From the NCBI RefSeq assembly GCF_002250565.1, contig NZ_NMVJ01000010.1, positions 62,001 to 126,000 on the forward strand: a DNA stretch of 64,000 nt. Direction: 5' to 3'. Numbering within the stretch: the first letter of the stretch is position 1; each line of letters opens with the position of its first letter. A program made the translations under genes and the position numbers. The DNA is from Parenemella sanctibonifatiensis (lineage in GTDB: Bacteria; Actinomycetota; Actinomycetes; Propionibacteriales; Propionibacteriaceae). The notes under the pieces are model-generated. The model did no database searches and was not told where the DNA came from. It worked only from the letters and a program-made list of their open reading frames with translations. This document shows positions 52,393 to 63,189 of the stretch, in pieces.

Positions 52393-53286
52393 CTACTCCG
52401 ATTCCAGCCGCTCGAGGGCGTGGATGCCGCAGGCCCACATAGGGTCGGACGGCTCGTGCTGCAGCATGACCGCCGTCATCATCAGAGCCCAGCCGCGAGC
52501 CCTGCGATGCAGACTCCCGGCGTCGACCAGTGGCGTCCGGGCGTCACAGTACCCAGCCCAGGCCCGCTCGTGACCAGCACGCGTGAAGTGCAACCACAGG
52601 CAGGCGAGGTCACTGGCCGGGTCACCTGCCGTCAGATCACCCCAGTCGACCAGACCAGCCAGGCGAGTGCTCCCAGCGCTGACATCAACGACCACATTGC
52701 CCGGGTGGGGGTCACCGTGCACCCACAGCGCCCGGCCCCGGTGCGCGGGGGCGGCCAGAGCATCCTCGATGATGATGGCCCACTGCGCGACCGATCGTGT
52801 CGACGCCGCCAGTTGCCGGAGTCTGTCGGCCCGGTCGGTGAGTGCCACCCCGCGAAAGGGATTCGGTGGCGCCCCGGCCGGGGCGATGCGGTGGACCTTG
52901 GCGAGGGCCGTCCCAAACTCGGCCGCGTAGCCGTCGCGCGCACGGGCGTCCAGGGCCACGGCCGAGGTGCCATCCACCCAACGGCAGATCGACCACGGCC
53001 AGGGGTATCCCGAGCCCGGCACTCCCTGCCGCACCGGGGTGGGCACCGGCACCGGCAGTTCGGCGCCCACGGTGGGCATCCAGCGCAGCTCATGTTCAAT
53101 CAGCGCCACGGCCTGGGCTCGCCGTGGCAGCCGCACCACCAGGTCTGGGCCGAGACGAAACAACGCATTGTCCCAACCCTCGCCGGCGGCCGTCAGCGGC
53201 AACTCGGCCAGGTCAGGGTGCTGGACATCCAGCAGAGCGCGCACCAGCTCGGCATCGATGGGCACCTCGGCCGGCGGGATGGGCAT
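52393..53286 (-). CDS. aminoglycoside-phosphotransferase-family kinase
   Basis: A 297-residue protein starting MPIPPAEVPIDAELVRALL at 53286, where homologues begin. It has the small-lobe GEGWDNALFRLGPDLVVRLPRR, the catalytic loop VHGDPHPGNVVVD with Asp and Asn, and GLVDWGDLTAGDPASDLACLW with the metal Asp. These are the signatures of APH/choline-kinase-type enzymes (APH(3')-like). Substrate unknown; a role in resistance is not shown by sequence. Confidence 0.88.
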   Translation of the reverse strand: MPIPPAEVPIDAELVRALLDVQHPDLAELPLTAAGEGWDNALFRLGPDLVVRLPRRAQAVALIEHELRWMPTVGAELPVPVPTPVRQGVPGSGYPWPWSICRWVDGTSAVALDARARDGYAAEFGTALAKVHRIAPAGAPPNPFRGVALTDRADRLRQLAASTRSVAQWAIIIEDALAAPAHRGRALWVHGDPHPGNVVVDVSAGSTRLAGLVDWGDLTAGDPASDLACLWLHFTRAGHERAWAGYCDARTPLVDAGSLHRRARGWALMMTAVMLQHEPSDPMWACGIHALERLESE

Positions 53287-53434
53287 GAGCACCACCCTAG
53301 GAGTCAATCGAGGGCCTCTCCGTGGCGAAGACAGCGGCCCCCCGATGGACGTGATGGGGGATGAGGGCCCGATGGTGCTGATCGAGGCTGGAAACCAGCG
53401 TACCCCTCCGTTGGCGGCAACGGCGGGCACTCCC

Positions 53435-53863
53435 TCAGGTTGGTTTCACGCCCAGGTCGTAGTCCCAGTCACCGGCTTCGCGTCCGGCTTGCAACTCGGC
53501 CAGCACGTGCTTGGAGTCGACTCCGGCCTCGAAGTCAACGGTCACCAGACCATAGGTGGTGCCGACCGCCGTGCCCCCCATCGAGGCCATCAGGTCAACG
53601 ATGCGCTGGGTCTCGGTGCCATTGAGCGGCACGATCCGCGAGCACCAGTGGTTGCCCTGCTCCGCGACCTCGGTGACCCACTCGGAGTCGTCCTCGACCG
53701 ACTGGGTCCTGAGCACATCGCCGACGGCGATGCCGTAGGCAAAGGCCGGTGTGGCCTCCACGCGGTGCAGGTTCGGCCCAACGGGGGTGGTGTGCAACTG
53801 CTCCTCGGTGAAGGGTGGGTAGCCGTCATCGTCCTGCGGCAGGTTGATCCAGACGTGAGCCAT
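53435..53863 (-). CDS. DUF4265 protein
   Basis: A 142-residue protein: MAHVWINLPQDDDGYPPFTEEQL, TPAFAYGIAVGDVLRTQ, GNHWCSRIVPLNG and TYGLVTVDFEAGVD. The LPQDEDGYPP and FAYG-V-GDVV pattern is typical of DUF4265. No signal peptide. Function unknown. It follows the deaminase by 42 bp on the same strand and may share its transcript. Confidence 0.8.
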   Translation of the reverse strand: MAHVWINLPQDDDGYPPFTEEQLHTTPVGPNLHRVEATPAFAYGIAVGDVLRTQSVEDDSEWVTEVAEQGNHWCSRIVPLNGTETQRIVDLMASMGGTAVGTTYGLVTVDFEAGVDSKHVLAELQAGREAGDWDYDLGVKPT

Positions 53864-53905
53864 GTGGCCAGCCTACTTTCTCCAGCGCGTATGCCCGTCG
53901 TCGAC

Positions 53906-54925
53906 TCAGGCCTGCATGACCTCGTCGATCTCGCTGAGCAGGGCCGCCTTCTCGGCGTCGCCGAGCCAGCTGGCCTCGATGGACTTGCGGGCCAGCTGGG
54001 CCATCTCCTCGGGCCCCAGATCCGCTTGCTGCGCCAACGCCAGATAGTTGTCGGCGACGTAGCCACCGAAGTAGGCCGGGTCGTCGGAGTTGAGGCAGAC
54101 GCGGACGCCTCGCCCCAGCAGGTCGACGATCTCGGTGGCCTTCATGTCGTCGGTGACGAACGAGTTGGAGATCGGGCAGCAGGTGAGGCCCAGGCCCCGG
54201 TCCCGTACCAACTCGACCAGGGCGGCATCCTCGACGATGTTCGTACCATGATCAATCCGGTCAACCTTGATCATTTCGAGCACCTGGCGGATGTTGTCGA
54301 TGCTGCCGGGTTGGTCGATGTCGCAGTGCATGGTGAGCTTGAAGCCCAGCTCGCGTGCCTTGGCGAAGGTCTCCGCAAACTTGGCCGGCGGCTGGTCCCG
54401 TTCGTCCGAGTCCAGACCCACGCCCAGGATCCGGTCCTGGTAGGGGATCGCGGCGGTGAGCGTCTCGGCCGCGGACTCGGCGCTGTGGTCGCGCAGGAAG
54501 CACATGATCAGTGCGGCCGAGATCGGCTGGCCATCGACGCCAGCGAGGTTGGCCTCGGCCACGGCCCGGGAGTAGCCCTCGATCACGGTGGAGAAGGGAA
54601 CGCCTCGGCTGGTGTGGGCCTGCGGGTCGAAGAACATCTCGGCGCGACGTACGCCATCAGCCACCGCCCTACGCAGATAGGCCATTGCCAGGTCGTAGAA
54701 GTCCTGTTCGGTCTGCAGCACCTCCATCGCGGGGTAGTAGACAGCCAGGAAGCTGGCCAACGAATCGAACTGGTAGGTCGCGCGCACCTCCTCAACGGTC
54801 GACTGACCGATGTCGATGCCATTGCGCTGGGCCAACGCCAGCTTCAGATCGGGTTCGAGGGTGCCCTCCAGGTGAAGGTGGAGTTCGGCCTTGGGAAGCC
54901 GGCGTACGAGTGCTGCAAGATCCAT
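53906..54925 (-). CDS. add: adenosine/adenine deaminase
   Basis: A 339-residue zinc deaminase. ELHLHLEGTLEPDL holds the first His pair; FFDPQAHTSRGVPFS; TMHCDIDQPG with the zinc His; RIDHGTNIVED with the catalytic Glu/His region; TCCPISN; and LNSDDPAYFGGY with the metal Asp. FFDPQAH and DDPAYFGGY are more typical of the Aah1-type adenine deaminases than of classical adenosine deaminase, so adenine or a related purine is also possible. The start at 54925 is 47 bp from the divergent gltX. Confidence 0.88.
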   Translation of the reverse strand: MDLAALVRRLPKAELHLHLEGTLEPDLKLALAQRNGIDIGQSTVEEVRATYQFDSLASFLAVYYPAMEVLQTEQDFYDLAMAYLRRAVADGVRRAEMFFDPQAHTSRGVPFSTVIEGYSRAVAEANLAGVDGQPISAALIMCFLRDHSAESAAETLTAAIPYQDRILGVGLDSDERDQPPAKFAETFAKARELGFKLTMHCDIDQPGSIDNIRQVLEMIKVDRIDHGTNIVEDAALVELVRDRGLGLTCCPISNSFVTDDMKATEIVDLLGRGVRVCLNSDDPAYFGGYVADNYLALAQQADLGPEEMAQLARKSIEASWLGDAEKAALLSEIDEVMQA

Positions 54926-54972
54926 GGAGGCAAGTGTGCCCGCTCCGCCGAACCACTAGGGTGGAGGCCATC

Positions 54973-56442
54973 ATGACCGAGACTCCTGCCCGCCTGCGCG
55001 TGGCGCCGTCGCCGACTGGCGACCCGCACGTCGGCACCGCGTACATGTCCCTGTTCAACCTCGCCTATGCCCGCAAGACGGGCGGCCAGTTCGTGCTGCG
55101 GATCGAGGACACCGACCGCGCCCGCTACGACGCCACCAGCGAGCAGCAGGTCTACGACACCCTGACCTGGCTCGGCCTGGAATGGGACGAGGGGCCCGAC
55201 AAGGGCGGTCCGTACGCCCCCTACCGCCAGTCGGAGCGGTTGGAGACCTACCGCCCGTACGTCGAGCAGCTGATCGAGGCCGGTCACGCCTACTACTGCT
55301 GGTGCTCCAGCGAGCGGCTCGCCCAGATGCGTGAGGTGCAGCAGAAGACCAAGCAGCCGACCGGCTACGACCGGCTGTGCTACGGCAAGACCCGCGAGGA
55401 ACGCGCCGAGTTGCCCGGCTTCAGCGAGACGCCGGTGGTGCGGATGTACGTGCCCGGTGACGTGTCGCTGTTCTTCGATGACCTGGTCCGGGGCCGGGTC
55501 TCGGCGCCGCGCCCTGACGACCAGGTGATTCTCAAAGCCGATGGGTTCCCGACCTATCACATGGCTGTGGTGGTCGATGACCATCTGATGGGCATCACGC
55601 ATGTCGCGCGCGGTGAGGAGTGGATCTCGTCCACCCCCAAGCACCTGCTGCTCTATCAGTGGCTCGGCTGGGAGGCGCCGCGGTTCGCCCACATGCCGCT
55701 GCTGCGCAACACCGACCGGTCCAAGATCTCCAAGCGCAAGAACCCGGCGGCCCGGCTGACGTGGTTCATCGAGCAGGGCTACCTGCCGGATGCGCTGCGC
55801 AACTTCCTGCAGTTGATCGGCTATCCGCCGGTGCGCGAAAACGAGGAGGTTGCCTCCTTCGACGAGTTCGTGGCCTCATTCGACTGGGCCAAGGTCAACA
55901 CCGTCGGACCCGTCTTCGACCTCGACAAGCTCAACTGGCTCAACGGCCACTACATCCGCCAGCTCTCCACCGACGAGCTGACCGAGGTGATGGTCGATTA
56001 CATGCTGACCCACGGCGACCTGGAGGCCGCCACGGATGAGCAGCGCGACCGCGTACGCCAGGCGGCTCCGCTGGTGCAGGAGCGGATCCAACTGCTCAGC
56101 GAGGTCGAGCCGATGCTCGGCTTCCTGTTCTGGGGTGATGACGAGGTCGAGCCGGATGACGAAGCCCTCAAGCAGCTCAAGGAGAACGCAGCCGAGGTCC
56201 TCAGCGCCGGCATCACAGCCCTGGAGGGGTTGGAGACCTGGACGCACGAGGCCATCGAGGCGGTGTTGCGAGAGAAGCTGGTGGAGGGGATGGGCATCAA
56301 GGCCCGGTTTGCCTTCACTCCGCTGCGGGTGGGCATCACCGGCCGCCGCATCTCGCCGCCGCTGTTCGAGTCGATGGAGATCCTGGGCCGCGACTCCAGC
56401 CTGCGTCGGCTGCAGCGTTTCAGCGACTCCCTGCAGGGCTGA
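54973..56442 (+). CDS. gltX: glutamyl-tRNA synthetase
   Basis: A 489-residue class I synthetase. RVAPSPTGDPHVGTAYMSLFN carries the HIGH-equivalent (HVGT). FVLRIEDTDRAR, YCWCSSERLAQM with Cys residues, LKADGFPTYHMAVVVDDHLM, and KISKRKNPA for the KMSKS motif. The anticodon-binding helical domain is complete (MLGFLFWGDDEVEP). GGAGG lies 5 nt before ATG 54973. Length and motifs fit the nondiscriminating enzyme used with GatCAB in Actinobacteria (inference). Confidence 0.97.
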   Translation: MTETPARLRVAPSPTGDPHVGTAYMSLFNLAYARKTGGQFVLRIEDTDRARYDATSEQQVYDTLTWLGLEWDEGPDKGGPYAPYRQSERLETYRPYVEQLIEAGHAYYCWCSSERLAQMREVQQKTKQPTGYDRLCYGKTREERAELPGFSETPVVRMYVPGDVSLFFDDLVRGRVSAPRPDDQVILKADGFPTYHMAVVVDDHLMGITHVARGEEWISSTPKHLLLYQWLGWEAPRFAHMPLLRNTDRSKISKRKNPAARLTWFIEQGYLPDALRNFLQLIGYPPVRENEEVASFDEFVASFDWAKVNTVGPVFDLDKLNWLNGHYIRQLSTDELTEVMVDYMLTHGDLEAATDEQRDRVRQAAPLVQERIQLLSEVEPMLGFLFWGDDEVEPDDEALKQLKENAAEVLSAGITALEGLETWTHEAIEAVLREKLVEGMGIKARFAFTPLRVGITGRRISPPLFESMEILGRDSSLRRLQRFSDSLQG

Positions 56443-56534
56443 GAGCGGGGCCATCCGAGGGGCCGCGTCGGGCAACGATTCGGCAGTCTGAGAACGGTGC
56501 GGGGCGTCCCGTCACGGTGGTAGCGTCTGCGACC

Positions 56535-57371
56535 ATGACACAGCCGTTCCTTGTCCAGCGCCGTCGCGACACCCCCGCCGGAGTCGCCCTCACCATTGCC
56601 GGTAACGAGGCCTCTGGTGGTGCCGGCGCAGCTGTGGACTTGAAGACCTTCCACTCCTACGACGTCTTCGGCGCTGCCGCCATCACTTGCCTGGTCTCGG
56701 TCGACCCGAACAACGACTGGGCGCACCGCTTCGTGCCGGTGGATCCGCAGGTGATCGCCGACCAGATCGAGGCGACGCTGTCCAACTACACGGTGGACAC
56801 CGTCAAGATCGGCATGCTCGGGACACCGGCGACCATCGAGGTCGTCGCCGACGCGTTGCAGGGCGAGCTGGCCTCGTCGGTGCGCAACATCGTGTTGGAC
56901 CCAGTGCTGTTGTGCAAGGGTCAGGAGTCGCCCACCCTGCAGGCCACCGATGACGCGCTGCGGGAGGCGATCCTGCCGTTGTCGACGGTGGTCACTCCGA
57001 ACCACTTCGAGACCGAGGCGCTGTCCGGGATGACGGTGACGGATCTGGACGGACTGATCGCGGCTGCCAAGAAGATCAATGAGATCAGCGGTGCAGCGGT
57101 GCTGGCCAAGGGCGGCGTACGCCTGGCCGGCCCCGATGCGGTGGACGTCTTCGTCGACGGCGACGTCGTCGAGGTGCTGCAGTCCCCGAAGGTGGGGGAG
57201 GACGCCATCCACGGCGCCGGTTGCACCGTCGCCGCTGCCGTCACTGCTGAACTGGCTCGAGGCGCTTCGGCAGTCGACGCAGCCCGCTCGGCCAAGGCCT
57301 TCGTGGACGCCGGCATCCTCGCCGCCGTACGCGGAAACCGCCCCTTCGACGTCGTGTGGCAGGGCGTCTGA
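56535..57371 (+). CDS. pdxK: ThiD-like pyridoxine/pyridoxal kinase
   Basis: A 278-residue ribokinase-fold protein: ALTIAGNEASGGAGAAVDLKTF, VKIGMLGTPATIEVVAD, VLDPVLLCKGQES, VVTPNHFETEALSG. The anion-hole motif HGAGCTVAAAVTAEL has Cys where classical ribokinases have Asp. GAGCT is known from ThiD and from the ThiD-like PdxK of Gram-positives. NEASGGAG at the start and AIHGAGC favour the PdxK subgroup over thiamin ThiD, but HMP(-P) kinase is possible. Not in a thi operon. Confidence 0.85.
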   Translation: MTQPFLVQRRRDTPAGVALTIAGNEASGGAGAAVDLKTFHSYDVFGAAAITCLVSVDPNNDWAHRFVPVDPQVIADQIEATLSNYTVDTVKIGMLGTPATIEVVADALQGELASSVRNIVLDPVLLCKGQESPTLQATDDALREAILPLSTVVTPNHFETEALSGMTVTDLDGLIAAAKKINEISGAAVLAKGGVRLAGPDAVDVFVDGDVVEVLQSPKVGEDAIHGAGCTVAAAVTAELARGASAVDAARSAKAFVDAGILAAVRGNRPFDVVWQGV

Positions 57372-57378
57372 CCTCGAT

Positions 57379-57407
57379 TTGGATTCGTCGTTCGGATCTG
57401 ACAGAAT
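57379..57407 (+). promoter_or_regulatory. S10 operon promoter
   Basis: TTGGAT (57379-57384) and CAGAAT (57402-57407), spacer 17 bp, 8 bp after pdxK. The leader to rpsJ is about 310 nt. It has an imperfect hairpin, CAGATTCCCAT-TCTG-ATGGGGATTCTG (57578-57604), that might serve regulation by L4 or another protein; otherwise I see nothing in the 353-bp gap. Confidence 0.6.
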
Positions 57408-57724
57408 CGACGGGTTGCTCCGACAGGGGTCGCTGGGGTGTGCTCGGCGGTCAGCCACGTATTGAGAGATGCGAGTGCTGGCGGTTGATTGCACCGAACC
57501 TGAGACCTCGCGTGATGCATGCTTGGCCGGTCCACCTGGGGCTGGCGGGTGTGCGGACCGGGTGCCGCGCCAGACTTCAGATTCCCATTCTGATGGGGAT
57601 TCTGTGGTCGTGACTGGCGCGACACGCCCGAGTGCGTGGGTCGGAGGGGGCATCCACAACAGTGGGGCCACTGACCAGCCCGGACCCAGCGCCGGACACC
57701 AGATGACGAGAAGAAGGACGAACT

Positions 57725-58036
57725 GTGGCGGGACAAAAGATCCGCATCAGGCTCCGCGCCTATGACCATGAGGTCATCGACTCCTCCGCGCGCAAGATCG
57801 TCGACACGGTCGAGCGTACGGGAGCGAAGGTGGCTGGCCCGGTGCCGCTGCCGACCGAGAAGAACGTGTTCTGCGTGATCCGTTCGCCCCACAAGTACAA
57901 GGACAGCCGCGAGCACTTCGAGATGCGTACGCACAAGCGGCTGATCGACATCCTGGATCCCACCCCCAAGACGGTCGACTCGCTGATGCGCCTCGACCTC
58001 CCGGCCGGTGTGGACATCGAGATCAAGCTTCCGTGA
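57725..58036 (+). CDS. rpsJ: 30S ribosomal protein S10
   Basis: A 103-residue protein with GTG start: [46 protein letters not shown] and [20 protein letters not shown]. It also works in Nus-mediated antitermination. AAGGACG precedes the start. Confidence 0.98.
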   Translation: MAGQKIRIRLRAYDHEVIDSSARKIVDTVERTGAKVAGPVPLPTEKNVFCVIRSPHKYKDSREHFEMRTHKRLIDILDPTPKTVDSLMRLDLPAGVDIEIKLP

Positions 58037-58050
58037 GGTCTGAGCTGACG

Positions 58051-58725
58051 ATGAGCACTACGACGAATGAACGGACCCTCAAGGGTCTGCTGGGCAGCAA
58101 GCTCGGCATGACCCAGGTGTGGGACGAGAACAACAAGATCGTGCCGGTCACGGTCGTCCAGGCCGGCCCCTGTGTCGTGACGCAGGTGCGCACCGCTGAG
58201 AAGGACGGCTACGCGGCCGTTCAGCTCGGCTTCGGTGCCGTGAAGGCCGCCAAGGTCACCAAGCCGGCCGCCGGTCACTTCGACAAGGCCGGTGTGACCC
58301 CGCGCAAGCACCTCGTGGAGCTGCGCACCGCCGATGCCGACAACTACGAGGTCGGCCAGGAGCTGACCGTTGACACCTTCGCCGCCGGCGAGATCGTTGA
58401 CGTGACGGGCATCAGCAAGGGCAAGGGCACCGCCGGTGTCATGAAGCGCCACGGGTTCCGTGGTCTGGGCGCCGGGCACGGTACCCACCGCAAGCACCGC
58501 GCTCCCGGTTCCATCGGTGGCGCGTCAACCCCGGGCCGCGTGTTCAAGGGTCTGAAGATGGCCGGTCGCATGGGTGTCGACCGCGTCACCGTGCAGAACC
58601 TGTCCATCCACTCGGTCGACGCCGAGCGTGGCCTGATCCTGGTCAAGGGAGCCATCCCGGGCGCCAAGGGTTCGCTGGTCGTGCTCCGCTCCGCGGCCAA
58701 GAAGGCACAGAAGGGTGATGCCTGA
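58051..58725 (+). CDS. rplC: 50S ribosomal protein L3
   Basis: A 224-residue protein. ATG 58051 ([23 protein letters not shown]) is chosen over GTG 58033, which overlaps the rpsJ stop and would add six residues (MRSELT). [26 protein letters not shown] is the conserved peptidyl-transferase-proximal loop. Its stop overlaps the rplD start (TGATG). Confidence 0.97.
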   Translation: MSTTTNERTLKGLLGSKLGMTQVWDENNKIVPVTVVQAGPCVVTQVRTAEKDGYAAVQLGFGAVKAAKVTKPAAGHFDKAGVTPRKHLVELRTADADNYEVGQELTVDTFAAGEIVDVTGISKGKGTAGVMKRHGFRGLGAGHGTHRKHRAPGSIGGASTPGRVFKGLKMAGRMGVDRVTVQNLSIHSVDAERGLILVKGAIPGAKGSLVVLRSAAKKAQKGDA

Positions 58726-59402
58726 TGACTTCTGTTGAGGTAATCGGCGCCAAGGGCAAGAAGGTTGACCTGCCCGCCGAGATTTTTGACGCCCAGACCA
58801 GCGTCCCGCTGATCCACCAGGTCGTGGTGGCCCAGCAGGCCGCCGCTCGCCAGGGCACCCACGACACCAAGGGTCGTGGTGAGGTCAGCGGCACCGGCGC
58901 CAAGCCGTGGCGCCAGAAGGGCACCGGCCGCGCTCGGCACGGTTCGCGTCGGTCCCCGCAGTGGACCGGTGGCGGCATCGTGCACGGCCCCACCCCGCGT
59001 TCCTATGACCAGCGCACCCCCAAGAAGATGGTGGCCGCCGCTCTGCGTGGCTCGCTGTCGGACCGGGCCCGCGAGGGTCACGTCCACGTGATCGAGCAGC
59101 TGGTCTCCGGTGAGGCGCCTTCCACCAAGGAAGCCCTGACCAACCTGGCCGCGATCGAGTCGACCCGCGTGCTGGTCGTGCTGGCCCGCAACGAAGACCT
59201 GGCTTGGCTGAGCCTGCGCAACGTGGCCCATGTCCACGTGCTGCTCGCCGACCAGCTCAACGCCTACGACGTCCTCAACAGCGACGATGTGGTCTTCACG
59301 TCGGCTGCTCTCGAGGCCTTTCTGGCTGGTCCGACCAGCGGGAAGTCCGCCAAGGCCGTCGCCACCGAGACCGAGGCCGAGGCCGAGGAGGAGTCCAAGT
59401 GA
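58725..59402 (+). CDS. rplD: 50S ribosomal protein L4
   Basis: A 225-residue protein: [34 protein letters not shown]-type loop, [24 protein letters not shown] and [15 protein letters not shown]. The C-terminus has an acidic tail ([13 protein letters not shown]). It lines the exit tunnel and in some bacteria represses the S10 operon. Overlaps rplC by one base and rplW by 4 (GTGA). Confidence 0.97.
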   Translation: MTSVEVIGAKGKKVDLPAEIFDAQTSVPLIHQVVVAQQAAARQGTHDTKGRGEVSGTGAKPWRQKGTGRARHGSRRSPQWTGGGIVHGPTPRSYDQRTPKKMVAAALRGSLSDRAREGHVHVIEQLVSGEAPSTKEALTNLAAIESTRVLVVLARNEDLAWLSLRNVAHVHVLLADQLNAYDVLNSDDVVFTSAALEAFLAGPTSGKSAKAVATETEAEAEEESK

Positions 59403-59704
59403 GCGAGACCAAGATCCGCGACCACCGCGACATTCTGATCGCGCCGGTCGTCAGCGAGAAGAGCTACGGCCTGCTCGACGAGAACAAGTACACCTTCCTC
59501 GTGAAGCCGAGCGCCAACAAGACTGAGATCAAGATCGCGGTCGAGAACGTTTTTGACGTCAAGGTGACTGCGGTCAACACGATCAACCGTTCGGGCAAGC
59601 GTCGTCGTACGCGCAACGGCTGGGGCAAGCGTGCCGACAGCAAGCGCGCCATCGTGACCCTGGCCGAGGGCGACCGCATCGACCTCTTCGGCTCGGGCAA
59701 CTGA
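59399..59704 (+). CDS. rplW: 50S ribosomal protein L23
   Basis: A 101-residue protein with GTG start overlapping the rplD stop: [36 protein letters not shown], and [23 protein letters not shown]. Docking site at the tunnel exit. Standard length. Confidence 0.96.
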   Translation: MSETKIRDHRDILIAPVVSEKSYGLLDENKYTFLVKPSANKTEIKIAVENVFDVKVTAVNTINRSGKRRRTRNGWGKRADSKRAIVTLAEGDRIDLFGSGN

Positions 59705-59729
59705 GCAGCGACAGACAAGGACCACACCC

Positions 59730-60566
<837 letters not shown>

Positions 60567-60582
60567 TCAGGAGCCTGAGAAG

Positions 60583-60864
60583 ATGCCACGCAGTCTGAAG
60601 AAGGGTCCCTTCGTTGACGAGCACCTCACCAAGAAGGTCGAGGCTCAGAACGAGAAGGGCACCAAGAACGTCATCAAGACCTGGTCGCGCCGGTCGATGA
60701 TCGTGCCCGAGATGCTCGGTCACACCATCGCGGTTCACGACGGCCGCAAGCATGTCCCGGTCTTCGTCTCCGAGGCGATGATCGGCCACAAGCTCGGCGA
60801 GTTCGCCCCGACCCGGACCTTCAAGGGTCACATCAAGGACGACCGCAAGGCCCGTCGCCGCTGA
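60583..60864 (+). CDS. rpsS: 30S ribosomal protein S19
   Basis: A 93-residue protein: [38 protein letters not shown], and [20 protein letters not shown]. Standard length; 16 bp after rplB. Confidence 0.98.
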   Translation: MPRSLKKGPFVDEHLTKKVEAQNEKGTKNVIKTWSRRSMIVPEMLGHTIAVHDGRKHVPVFVSEAMIGHKLGEFAPTRTFKGHIKDDRKARRR

Positions 60865-60887
60865 GCGCGCCGAGAGGAATTGAATTC

Positions 60888-61295
60888 ATGAGCACCGACA
60901 GCAAGCAGCGTCCCAGCCGCCGCGCCGCCCTCCTGGGTGAGCGTCCCGGCTCGTACGCCATCGCGCGCCACGTCCGGATGTCCGCCACCAAGGTCCGTCG
61001 AGTCATCGACACCGTCCGTGGCATGGACGTCGCCGAAGCCCTGGACGCACTGAAGTATGCGCCCCAGGCCGCCAGCGAGCCGGTCTACAAGGTCGTCGCC
61101 TCCGCGGTGGCCAACGCCGAGTCCAGTGAGCAGCTCCGCGCCGACGACCTGTACATCTCGCAGGCTTTCGTCGACGAGGGCATGACAATGCGCCGGATCC
61201 GTCCCCGGGCCAAGGGCTCGGCCAGCCGGATCCTCAAGCGCGGCAGCCACATCACCGTTGTGGTGGAGCCCCGAGCGAACGAGAAGGAGGCCTGA
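60888..61295 (+). CDS. rplV: 50S ribosomal protein L22
   Basis: A 135-residue protein: [45 protein letters not shown] and [20 protein letters not shown]. The beta-hairpin reaching into the tunnel is intact. GAGAGGAAT precedes the start. Confidence 0.98.
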   Translation: MSTDSKQRPSRRAALLGERPGSYAIARHVRMSATKVRRVIDTVRGMDVAEALDALKYAPQAASEPVYKVVASAVANAESSEQLRADDLYISQAFVDEGMTMRRIRPRAKGSASRILKRGSHITVVVEPRANEKEA

Positions 61296-61297
61296 GC

Positions 61298-62131
61298 ATG
61301 GGTCAGAAGATCAACCCCGTAGGTTTCCGCCTCGGGATCACCACCGACCACCAGACCCGTTGGTATGCGGAGAAGCAGTACGCCGACTTCGTGTCCGAGG
61401 ACGTGAAGATTCGCGAATACCTCATCACCAACCTGGATCGCGCCGGCATCTCCTCGATCGAGATCGAGCGTCGCTCCGAGCGGGTCACCATCTTCCTGCA
61501 TGCCGCTCGCCCTGGCATCGTCATTGGCCGTAACGGCGCCGAGGCGGAGCGGGTGCGCGGTGCGCTGGAGAAGCTTACCGGCAAGCAGGTCCAGCTCAAC
61601 ATCCTCGAGGTCAAGAACCCCGAGACCGACGCCCAGCTGGTTGCCCAGGGTGTGGCCGAGCAGCTCAGCGCTCGCGTGGCCTTCCGTCGTGCGATGCGCA
61701 AGGCGCAGCAGTCCGCCATGCGCGGTGGCGCCAAGGGCATCAAGATCCAGTGCTCCGGCCGTCTCGGCGGTGCTGAGATGAGCCGGTCCGAGTTCTACCG
61801 TGAGGGTCGGGTGCCGCTGCACACGCTGCGTGCGGACATCGACTACGGCTTCTATGAGGCCCGTACCACCTTCGGTCGTATCGGCGTGAAGGTGTGGATC
61901 TACAAGGGCGACGTCTCCGGCACCCGTGCCGAGCGCGCGGCGCAGAAGGCTGCCCGTCAGGCGGCCGGTGGCCGTCAGCGTCCGGGCCGTGGCGACCGTC
62001 GACCGGGTCGGGGCGACCGCCCCGAGCGCGGTGGCCGTCGTCGCAACGATCGTGGCGGGGATTCCCGTTCCGAGCGCTCCGAGGCTCCTCAGGCCGAGGC
62101 GAGCGCCGCTTCCGAGAGTGCAGGTAACTGA
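61298..62131 (+). CDS. rpsC: 30S ribosomal protein S3
   Basis: A 277-residue protein: [22 protein letters not shown], the KH domain [19 protein letters not shown], and [23 protein letters not shown]. The C-terminus from about 215 is an Arg/Gly tail with [15 protein letters not shown] repeats, ending in an Ala/Ser/Glu segment; such tails are common in Actinobacteria and are here long and repetitive. 2 bp after rplV. Confidence 0.98.
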   Translation: MGQKINPVGFRLGITTDHQTRWYAEKQYADFVSEDVKIREYLITNLDRAGISSIEIERRSERVTIFLHAARPGIVIGRNGAEAERVRGALEKLTGKQVQLNILEVKNPETDAQLVAQGVAEQLSARVAFRRAMRKAQQSAMRGGAKGIKIQCSGRLGGAEMSRSEFYREGRVPLHTLRADIDYGFYEARTTFGRIGVKVWIYKGDVSGTRAERAAQKAARQAAGGRQRPGRGDRRPGRGDRPERGGRRRNDRGGDSRSERSEAPQAEASAASESAGN

Positions 62132-62132
62132 C

Positions 62133-62546
62133 ATGCTGATCCCTCGTCGAGTGAAGTACCGCAAGCAGCACCACCCCAAGCGGGGCGGCGCGGCCAAGGG
62201 CGGCACCCAACTGGCGTTCGGTGACTACGGCATCCAGGCCCTGGAGGGCTCGTACGTCACCAACCGCCAGATCGAGTCCGCGCGTATTGCGATGACTCGT
62301 CACATCAAGCGTGGCGGCAAGGTCTGGATCAACATCTACCCGGACCGCCCGATGACCAAGCACCCTGCCGAGTCCCGCATGGGTTCGGGCAAGGGCTCGC
62401 CGGAGTGGTGGATCGCCAATGTGAAGCCCGGACGTGTGATGTTTGAGCTGTCCGGCGTGACCGATGAGGTCGCGAAGGAAGCTCTGCGCCTCGCGATCCA
62501 CAAGCTGCCGATGAAGGCCCGCGTGATCAAGCGGGAAGGGGAGTGA
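62133..62546 (+). CDS. rplP: 50S ribosomal protein L16
   Basis: A 137-residue protein: [61 protein letters not shown]. Contacts the A- and P-site tRNAs. Start 1 bp after the rpsC stop. Confidence 0.98.
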   Translation: MLIPRRVKYRKQHHPKRGGAAKGGTQLAFGDYGIQALEGSYVTNRQIESARIAMTRHIKRGGKVWINIYPDRPMTKHPAESRMGSGKGSPEWWIANVKPGRVMFELSGVTDEVAKEALRLAIHKLPMKARVIKREGE

Positions 62547-62548
62547 CC

Positions 62549-62791
62549 ATGGCCAAGACGGACATCAAGGCCGCAGACCTGCGCAGCCTCAGTCGCGCCG
62601 ACCTGAATGACAAGGTCAGCGAGCTGAAGGAGGAGCTGTTCGGCCTCCGCTTCCAGGCGGCCACCGGTCAGCTCGAGAACAGTGCCCGGCTCCGCGAGGT
62701 CCGCAAGGACATCGCCCGGGTCTACACCGTGCTCCAGGAGCGCCACCTCGGCATCATTGCCGAGCCGGGCGCCGAGGATGAGGAGAACTGA
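62549..62791 (+). CDS. rpmC: 50S ribosomal protein L29
   Basis: An 80-residue protein: [43 protein letters not shown] and [12 protein letters not shown]-like helix. ATG 62549 after GGGGAG is preferred over the overlapping GTG 62543. Its stop overlaps the rpsQ start (TGATG). Confidence 0.95.
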   Translation: MAKTDIKAADLRSLSRADLNDKVSELKEELFGLRFQAATGQLENSARLREVRKDIARVYTVLQERHLGIIAEPGAEDEEN

Positions 62792-63096
62792 TGAGCGAGA
62801 CCACCGCCGACACCACCACCACGCCGGAGGAGCAGGGCGCCGAGGAGCGCACCTTCCGCAAGGTGCGTTCCGGGATCGTCGTGAGCGACAAGATGGACAA
62901 GACCATCGTTGTGGCGATCGAGGACCGCAAGCGCCACCCGCTCTACGGCAAGATCATGAGCACCACCGTGCGCCTCAAGGCCCACGACGAGAACAACGAG
63001 GCCGGCATCGGCGACCGGGTCCGAATCATGGAGACCCGTCGTCTGTCCGCGACCAAGCGTTGGCGTCTGGTCGAGGTGCGCGAGCGCGCCAAGTGA
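62791..63096 (+). CDS. rpsQ: 30S ribosomal protein S17
   Basis: A 101-residue protein: an acidic/Thr-rich N-terminal extension ([18 protein letters not shown]), then [40 protein letters not shown] and [19 protein letters not shown]. It is the last gene of this S10 operon; rplN and the spc genes do not follow here. Confidence 0.97.
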   Translation: MSETTADTTTTPEEQGAEERTFRKVRSGIVVSDKMDKTIVVAIEDRKRHPLYGKIMSTTVRLKAHDENNEAGIGDRVRIMETRRLSATKRWRLVEVRERAK

Positions 63097-63149
63097 TCTG
63101 ACGCGGCACGTCGTCTGACACGACAGCGCCTCTCACACACCACCGCATG

Positions 63150-63189
63150 GAGCGGGTCACACCTTCGGGTGTGGCCCGCTCTTGTGTTT
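63150..63189. terminator. bidirectional terminator between rpsQ and the AraC-type gene
   Basis: GAGCGGGTCACACC-TTCG-GGTGTGGCCCGCTC: a 14-bp stem with one mismatch and a UUCG tetraloop, followed by TTGTGTTT on the plus strand. The AraC-type gene's stop (63157-63159) lies inside the left arm. Confidence 0.9.
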
